From Paracraurococcus sp042666655 (GTDB lineage: Bacteria > Pseudomonadota > Alphaproteobacteria > Acetobacterales > Acetobacteraceae), in contig NZ_JBHTDE010000005.1 of assembly GCF_042666655.1 (NCBI RefSeq), positions 124,001 through 188,000 on the forward strand: 64,000 bases of DNA. The letters run 5' to 3'. The first letter of the stretch is position 1, and every line of letters starts with the position of its first letter. Of this stretch, positions 58,052 to 64,000 are shown piece by piece. A program made the translations under genes and the position numbers. The notes under the pieces are model-generated. The model searched no databases. It saw only the letters and a list, made by a program, of their open reading frames with translations, and was not told where the DNA came from.

Positions 58052-59422
58052 TCAGGCGGCGGCCGTCGCCGGGATCGGGATCGGCTTGACCGGCGGCTGG
58101 CCGCGCAGCCGGCCGACCGCGGCCGTGGTGCAGCCGAGCGCCGCCGCCAGCACCTCTGCCCCGGCCGGTCCGCAGACGCGACCCTGGCAGCGGCCCATGC
58201 CGATGCGCGTGATGGCCTTGGCGCGGTTCGCTTCCGGCGCCGGGCCGGTGGGCGATGCGGCGGCGGCGCGCAATTCGCCGGCGGTGATCGCCTCGCAGCG
58301 GCAGAGGATGGTGGCGTCGGCCATCTCGGCAGCCAGGCCGGCGGGAAACGGAAAGGCGCGTTCCAGCGCGGCGCGGAAGCGGGCCTGGCGGCGCAGCGCG
58401 CGGTCCAGGTGCAGGACCTGCGCGGCATCCGCGGGATGGCCGGCATCCTCCAGCAGCGCCAGCGCGGCGCGGGCGCCGGCCAGTTCCGCAACCTCCGCCC
58501 CGCCGATCCCGGCGCCGTCGCCGGCGAGGTAGAGGCCTGTCACCGGCGTTCGCCCGGCCAGGTCGCGGCGCGGCACCCAGTTATGCTGCAAGGGGTCGAA
58601 GTCGAAGGGCACGTCGGCAAGGTCGGCAAGCTGCGCCTCCGGCTTCAGCCCCCAGCCCATGCCAACCGCGTCGCATCCGGTACGGTGTTCGGCGCCGGCC
58701 GCATCGCGCCAGCGTAGCGCGGTCACGCCATCGTCGCCTTCGACCGCGAGCGGCACGACGCCCTCGACGACGGGGATGCCCCGGGCCCGCAGCCATACCG
58801 TATAGTAAAGACCCTTGGCCAGCGTCGCCGGCCCGTGCAGCAGGCCGGGCGCGGCGGCCAGCTTGGTGGCGAAGCGGGTGGTGTCCAGCACCGCCGCGAC
58901 CTCGATGCCCGCCCTGGCATATTGATAGGCGGCCAGCCACAACAGCGGGCCGGTGCCCAGGAACACCACGCGCCGGCCGATGGCGCAGCCCTGCGCCTTC
59001 AGCGCGATCTGCGCCGCACCGAGCGTGGCGACCCCCGGCAGGGTCCAGCCCGGCAGGGGGATGACGCGGTCCATCGCACCGGTGCAGAGCAGCACGGCAT
59101 CGTAGCCGACTGCCTGCTGCGCACCGTCTTGCATCAGGTCCAGCACGCGCGCCTTCGGGCGGATGTTCCAGACCAGCGTGTCCGGCCGCCATTCGGTGCG
59201 CGGCTTCAGCGCGTCGAGCGTGGCGTGCAACACTGTCGCACGGCGCGCCTCGAAGCCATAGAGGGCGCGTGCGTCGCGGCGGAAGCCGGCGGGCGGACGC
59301 TGGTAGATGCGGCCGCCGCCATCCGGCGCCTCGTCGATCCAGGCCGGCGTCAGGCCGGCCCGGACCAGCTGTTCCACCGCGCGTACCCCGGCAGGGCCGG
59401 CGCCGACCACCGCGACCCTCAT
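58052..59422 (-). CDS. FAD/NAD(P)-binding oxidoreductase with BFD-like Fe-S tail (HcnB/OoxA type)
   Basis: A 456-aa flavoprotein of the type found as the large subunit in opine oxidases, hydrogen cyanide synthase and D-hydroxyproline dehydrogenase. Two dinucleotide folds: VAVVGAGPAGVRAVEQLVRA at the N-terminus and RRVVFLGTGPLLWLAAYQYA in the middle; LYLAGDGAGIGGAEVAELAG is the FAD-closing motif. The C-terminal 80 residues contain ILCRCEAIT and GMGRCQGRVCG, four Cys like a bacterioferritin-ferredoxin 2Fe-2S site. It overlaps the small 2Fe-2S gene by 4 nt. The catalytic DAO-type subunit usual for such complexes is not present here. Confidence 0.88.
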   Translation of the reverse strand: MRVAVVGAGPAGVRAVEQLVRAGLTPAWIDEAPDGGGRIYQRPPAGFRRDARALYGFEARRATVLHATLDALKPRTEWRPDTLVWNIRPKARVLDLMQDGAQQAVGYDAVLLCTGAMDRVIPLPGWTLPGVATLGAAQIALKAQGCAIGRRVVFLGTGPLLWLAAYQYARAGIEVAAVLDTTRFATKLAAAPGLLHGPATLAKGLYYTVWLRARGIPVVEGVVPLAVEGDDGVTALRWRDAAGAEHRTGCDAVGMGWGLKPEAQLADLADVPFDFDPLQHNWVPRRDLAGRTPVTGLYLAGDGAGIGGAEVAELAGARAALALLEDAGHPADAAQVLHLDRALRRQARFRAALERAFPFPAGLAAEMADATILCRCEAITAGELRAAAASPTGPAPEANRAKAITRIGMGRCQGRVCGPAGAEVLAAALGCTTAAVGRLRGQPPVKPIPIPATAAA

Positions 59423-59694
59423 CTGCGGCGTACCTGCATATCCGCCACGACAAGCGTGCCGCACGCGCGGCGGCGGCCCTGGCCTTCCACCGTCACCCAG
59501 CAGTCCTGGCAGGCCCCCATCAGGCAGAAGCCGGCGCGCTTGCCGTCGCCGAATTCGCTGTTGCGCAGCCAGCCGGCGTCGGCGGCGAGGATGGCGGTGA
59601 GCAGCGTGTCGCCGGCGCGGGCGGTGAGCGTCTCGCCATCGAGCTGGAAGCGCAATTCGGCGCGGTCCTGGTCCAGCACGCGCTGCAGCCTCAT
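59419..59694 (-). CDS. Small 2Fe-2S ferredoxin-like subunit (HcnA/SoxA-type)
   Basis: A 91-aa protein with the ferredoxin-like fold used as the small subunit of HcnABC and opine oxidases. Cluster Cys are in GFCLMGACQDCWVTV and the late RRACGTLVV, four in total, with the N-terminal FQLDGETLTARAGDTLLTAI strand region. It is tied by 4-nt overlaps to both the ABC ATPase upstream and the FAD subunit downstream, so transport and oxidation are translationally linked. Electrons probably pass to or from the FAD subunit. Confidence 0.88.
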   Translation of the reverse strand: MRLQRVLDQDRAELRFQLDGETLTARAGDTLLTAILAADAGWLRNSEFGDGKRAGFCLMGACQDCWVTVEGQGRRRACGTLVVADMQVRRR

Positions 59695-60680
59695 GCCACC
59701 TTCTCCATGATGTCCTCGGCGCGCAGGCAGGCGACGCGGCGGCCCTGGCCCAGGTCGCGCAGCGGCGGCAGGTTGGTGGCGCAGGCCGGGATGGCGTGCC
59801 CGCAGCGCGGGTGGAAGGGGCAGCCCGGCGGCGGGTTGGCGGCGGAGGGGATCTCGCCGGTGATGCGCGGCAGGGCGCCGCGCCGCGCCGGGTCCGGGAT
59901 GGGGGAGGCATCGCGCAGCATCCGCGCATAGGGGTGCAGCGGCGCTTCCAGCACGCGGGCGGCCGGGCCTTCCTCGACGATGCGGCCAAGATACATCACC
60001 GCGACGCGGTCGCAGAACCAGCGCACCACGGCCAGGTCGTGGCTGACCAGCAGGAAGGACAGGCCGCGGCGCTCGCGCAACTCCCGCAGCAGAAGCAGTA
60101 CCTGCGCCTGGACCGAGACGTCGAGCGCGCTGACCGGCTCGTCCGCCACGATCAGCTCCGGTTCCACCGTCAGGGCGCGGGCGATGCCGATGCGCTGGCG
60201 CTGGCCGCCGCTGAACTCGTGCGGGTAGCGGTCGAGCGCCGCGGGCGGCAGGCCCACTTCCTCGAGCAGCGCGGCGGCGCGGCGGCGCGCCCCGGCGCCG
60301 CTGGCGAGGCCGTGCACGCGCATCGGCTCGACCAGCGCGGCGCCGATGGTCTGGCGCGGGTCGAGCGAGGAATAAGGGTCCTGGAAGACGATCTGCATGC
60401 GCCGCCGCAGCGCCTTCAATGCGGCGCCGCGCGCCGCCAGCAGGTCCTCCCCGCGCCAGTGCACGCGGCCGGCATCGGGTTCGATGAGCCGCAGCAGGGC
60501 GCGGGCGGCGGTGGACTTGCCGCAACCGCTTTCGCCAACCAGGCCGAAGGCCTCGCCGCGGGCGATGCTGAAGGAGAGGTCCTCCACGGCGCGGACGGTG
60601 ACGGTGCGGCGGCGCGGGAAACCGCTGGTGGTGGTGAAGTGCTTGCGCAGCCCGTCCACCGTCAGCAGGGGCTCATTCAT
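59691..60680 (-). CDS. Opp/Dpp-type ABC transporter ATP-binding protein (second importer)
   Basis: The only ATPase of the upstream importer, 329 aa, F-subunit type. Walker A GLVGESGCGKSTAA, signature EFSGGQRQRIGIARALTV, Walker B LIVADEPVSALDVS, H-loop LVSHDLAVVRWF and the Cys-bearing tail with HPYARMLRDASPIP and PPGCPFHPRC. A D-type partner is missing from this cluster. It may homodimerise or borrow the D subunit encoded at 53542-54510. Overlaps the permease gene upstream by 8 nt and the 2Fe-2S gene by 4 nt. Confidence 0.93.
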   Translation of the reverse strand: MNEPLLTVDGLRKHFTTTSGFPRRRTVTVRAVEDLSFSIARGEAFGLVGESGCGKSTAARALLRLIEPDAGRVHWRGEDLLAARGAALKALRRRMQIVFQDPYSSLDPRQTIGAALVEPMRVHGLASGAGARRRAAALLEEVGLPPAALDRYPHEFSGGQRQRIGIARALTVEPELIVADEPVSALDVSVQAQVLLLLRELRERRGLSFLLVSHDLAVVRWFCDRVAVMYLGRIVEEGPAARVLEAPLHPYARMLRDASPIPDPARRGALPRITGEIPSAANPPPGCPFHPRCGHAIPACATNLPPLRDLGQGRRVACLRAEDIMEKVA

Positions 60681-61490
60681 GGCGCAGCCGCGGGTCGGTG
60701 GCGTCGCGGAGGCCGTCGCCGACCATGTTCAGCCCCAGCACCAGGAACAGGATGGCGAGGCCGGGGAAGATCGCCAGCCAGGGGGCGTCGAGGATGTTCT
60801 CGAACCCGTCCCGCGTCATGCCGCCCCAGGTGGCGGTCGGCGGCTTGGCGCCGAGGCCGATGAAGGACAGGGAGGCCTCGACCCGCACCGCGGTGGCGAG
60901 CCAGAGCGTGCCCATCACCAGCACCTCCGGCAGGATATTGGGCAGGATGTGACGGAACAGGATGCGGGCATGGCTGAAGCCGAGCGCCCGCCCGGCCTCG
61001 ACGAAGGCGCGTTCCTTCAGCGCCAAGGTCGGCGCGCGGGCGATGCGGGCGAAAGGGGCGATGGCGGTGAGCGCGATGGCGATGATGAGGTTCTGCAGGT
61101 CCGGCCCCAGCAGTGCCACCACGATCAGCCCGAGGATAAGCGAGGGGAAGGACAGCAGCACGTCCATCACCTGCATGGTGAACAGGTCGGTCCGGCCGCC
61201 GACATAGCCCGAGATCAGGCCGATCGCCCCGCCCACCACCATGGCCGCGGCGATGGCGCCGAGCGAGACGGTGAGCGAGATGCGCGCGCCCCACAGCAGG
61301 CGCGAGAGGATGTCCCGGCCGAACTGGTCGGTGCCCAGCGCATAGTCGCCGCCGGGCGGCTGGAGGCGGGCGATGATGTCCTGTTCCGCCGGGTCGAAGG
61401 GCGCGATCCAGGGGGCAAGGGCCGCCGCGAGCAGGATGCCGAGGCAGAGCAGCGCGCCGACCAGCGTGGTCGGGTTGCCGGCCAGGCGCC

Positions 61491-61494
<4 letters not shown>
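60673..61494 (-). CDS. Opp/Dpp-type ABC transporter permease (C-subunit, second importer)
   Basis: A 273-aa permease, DppC-like: GTDQFGRDILSRLLWGARIS, GYVGGRTDLFTMQVMDVLLS, the EAA-like loop FVEAGRALGFSHARILFRHI, and GLGAKPPTATWGGMTRDGFE. It ends with RDATDPRLRHE. The ATG at 61494 overlaps the B-subunit stop by 4 nt. Pairs with the B subunit just upstream. Confidence 0.95.
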
Positions 61495-62429
<935 letters not shown>

Positions 62430-63974
62430 TCAGCGCAGCCGCGACTGCTCGGTGATCTGCGGGCCGAGGCCCATCGACCCCACCAGCTTGTAGCCGTAAT
62501 CCAGCGTGTCGCGCCGGGCGAAGACCAGCAGCGTCTCCACCAGCGGCACGGCGCAGACTTCCTTCACCAGGGTCCGCTGCGCCTCCGCCCACAGTTTCAG
62601 CTGCGCCGCCGGGTCGGTGCTGACCCGGGCCGCATCGATCTGCGCATCGGCCTGGTTGCAATGGGAGAAATTGGTCACCGCGGTCGGCGTCTTGACGATC
62701 GACCGGCCGTGGAAGAACTGGCTGAGGTAGATGTCGGCCACCGGGAACCGCGCCGCCGAGTAGTAGACCAGCGGTGAGAGGTCCTGGCGGATCTGCTGGT
62801 GAAAGGTGGCATGCTCCACCACCTGCAGGTCGAGCGTGATGCCGGCGCGGCGCAGCTGCTGCTGCACCACCTGCATCATGTTCAGCATCTCCGGCAACTG
62901 GGTGTGGATGACCTTGATGGTCAGGCCGTTCGGGTAGCCGGCCTCGGCCAGCAGCGCCTTCGCCTTCGCCACGTCGTGGCCCGGCAGCCCGTTCTCGGCG
63001 GTGAAGCCCAGGTAGCCGCGCGGCACCAGGCTCTGCCCCGGGCGGCTCACGTCGGGGCCGCGCCAGCGCGACAGCTCCGCCCGGTTCACCGCATGCGCCA
63101 TGGCCTGCCGCACGCGGATGTCGTTGAAGGGTGCCTGGGTGATGTTGAGGTGGAGCATGGCGAGCTCGGCCGGCTCGAACACATCGACCGTCACGCCCGG
63201 CAGCGCCCGCACCCGGGTCGCCCAGGTCTGGTCGGCGCGGCCGTAGTTGAGGTCGAGCTCCTTGTTCTGGAAGGCCAGGTCGCGCGAGGCATCGGACGGG
63301 ATGAAGCGGTAGGAGATGCCGGCGATCTGCGGCTTGCCGCGGAAATAGCCGGCATGCGCCACCAGCTCGGCGCTCTGGTTCGGCGTCACGCCCTGCAGCG
63401 CGAAGGGCCCGGTGCCGACCGGTGCGCGGGCGAAGCCCTCGCCCTTCTGCTCCACCGCGCGCTTCGAGACGATGTAGCCGCCGGAGTAATTGGTCAGGAT
63501 GCCGAGCAGGCTCGGCACGTTCTCGCGCAGCACGATCCGCACCGTATAGGGATCGACCGCCTCGACGCTTTCGAAGGCGCGGAAATCGGCGGAGAAGGCG
63601 GAGGTCGCGGCGGCGGCGGATTTCCTCAGGCTGAAGACCACGTCGTCCGCGGTCAGCTCGCCGAAGCCGCCATGGAACTGCACGCCGCGGCGGAGGAAGA
63701 AGGTCCAGGTCCTGCCGTCGGCGCCGCTCTCCCAGCGCTCGGCCAGGTCGGGCTCGATCGCCGCCGGGTCGATGCTGCCGGGCGGGAAGCGCACCAGGCC
63801 GTTGAACATCCAGCCGACCGCCACGCGGTCGATGGTGGAGGTGGCGAAATGCGGGTCCAGCCGGCCGACATCCTGCGCCGCCATGCCCACGCGCAAGGTC
63901 TGCGCCTGGCTCCCCGATGGCAATCCGATCGCCAGCGCCATGCCGAGCAGTGCCGCGCGCAAAGCCTTCATCAT
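62430..63974 (-). CDS. ABC transporter family 5 substrate-binding protein (second importer)
   Basis: A 514-aa SBP_bac_5 protein with a clear signal peptide (ALRAALLGMALAIGLPSGSQ, cleavage after AQA or near). Family blocks are VGRLDPHFATSTIDRVAVGW, LRRGVQFHGGFGELTADDVV and LHLNITQAPFNDIRVRQAMA. It is the leading gene of the long minus-strand array; 26 nt remain to the window edge, so the promoter is outside. Ligand not predictable, but linkage to an FAD/2Fe-2S dehydrogenase suggests an amine-containing compound. Confidence 0.93.
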   Translation of the reverse strand: MMKALRAALLGMALAIGLPSGSQAQTLRVGMAAQDVGRLDPHFATSTIDRVAVGWMFNGLVRFPPGSIDPAAIEPDLAERWESGADGRTWTFFLRRGVQFHGGFGELTADDVVFSLRKSAAAATSAFSADFRAFESVEAVDPYTVRIVLRENVPSLLGILTNYSGGYIVSKRAVEQKGEGFARAPVGTGPFALQGVTPNQSAELVAHAGYFRGKPQIAGISYRFIPSDASRDLAFQNKELDLNYGRADQTWATRVRALPGVTVDVFEPAELAMLHLNITQAPFNDIRVRQAMAHAVNRAELSRWRGPDVSRPGQSLVPRGYLGFTAENGLPGHDVAKAKALLAEAGYPNGLTIKVIHTQLPEMLNMMQVVQQQLRRAGITLDLQVVEHATFHQQIRQDLSPLVYYSAARFPVADIYLSQFFHGRSIVKTPTAVTNFSHCNQADAQIDAARVSTDPAAQLKLWAEAQRTLVKEVCAVPLVETLLVFARRDTLDYGYKLVGSMGLGPQITEQSRLR

Positions 63975-64000
63975 TCCGTCCCCCGGCCTGTGGCCGCGTC

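Overview
The window is about 64 kb of very GC-rich DNA with densely packed, often overlapping genes. Gene content points to an alphaproteobacterium of the Rhodospirillales, most likely Acetobacteraceae (Roseomonas-like). The reasons are the hslU-hslV block next to hisB-DUF2628-hisH-hisA, HslV with an N-terminal propeptide, an orphan Bug-type binding protein, several M20, SDR, GMC and enolase-superfamily catabolic genes, and a DUF1640-like coiled-coil protein. This placement is inferred from gene families and order; no rRNA or tRNA is present to confirm it.

Layout. 0.7-5.4 kb, minus strand: an FTR1 iron permease, an EcsC-family protein, an AbrB-type antitoxin with a Doc/Fic toxin that lacks its own stop codon, then hslU and hslV. 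A broken Phd-like antitoxin ORF carrying a 17-G homopolymer lies between hslV and hisB. 5.5-11.6 kb, plus strand: the histidine genes hisB, hisH, hisA, hisF and hisE, with a DUF2628 membrane protein and a GNAT acetyltransferase embedded by 4-nt overlaps, and a convergent flippase-like gene splitting hisA from hisF. 11.8-14.8 kb: HIT protein, SirB1-like protein, glutathione synthase and a Phd/PIN toxin-antitoxin pair. 14.9-23.1 kb, minus strand: old-yellow-enzyme reductase, alanine dehydrogenase, DUF486 protein, AmpG-like permease, an ABC-2 exporter pair and two degenerate EAL-like proteins. 23.1-28.5 kb, plus strand: PPP-type phosphatase, HldE, arylsulfatase and a Tat-exported HAD hydrolase.

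28.5-42.3 kb is mixed catabolic and regulatory: an enolase-superfamily enzyme, glucokinase, an HxlR regulator with a MATE pump, a thioredoxin-like/prolyl-hydroxylase fusion, a 3-hydroxyacyl-CoA dehydrogenase, an M20 amidohydrolase, a SelA-like PLP enzyme with a split AtuA pair and a P450, and a Bug-type binding protein. 42.9-46.7 kb holds a PaoABC-type periplasmic molybdenum aldehyde oxidoreductase. 47.3-52.5 kb holds TauD, GST, GMC oxidoreductase, SDR and tandem-rhodanese genes. 52.5-64 kb is one long minus-strand array: two Opp/Dpp-type ABC importers flanking a two-subunit FAD/2Fe-2S dehydrogenase of the HcnAB or opine-oxidase type, which looks like an uptake-plus-oxidation module for an amino-acid-derived or opine-like substrate.

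The most unusual pattern is a family of five dispersed elements of about 135-155 bp (at about 8.9, 11.6, 17.7, 35.2 and 41.2 kb). Each is built from three palindromes in fixed order with a near-invariant 24-nt core, occurs in either orientation, and begins within 5 nt of a stop codon.
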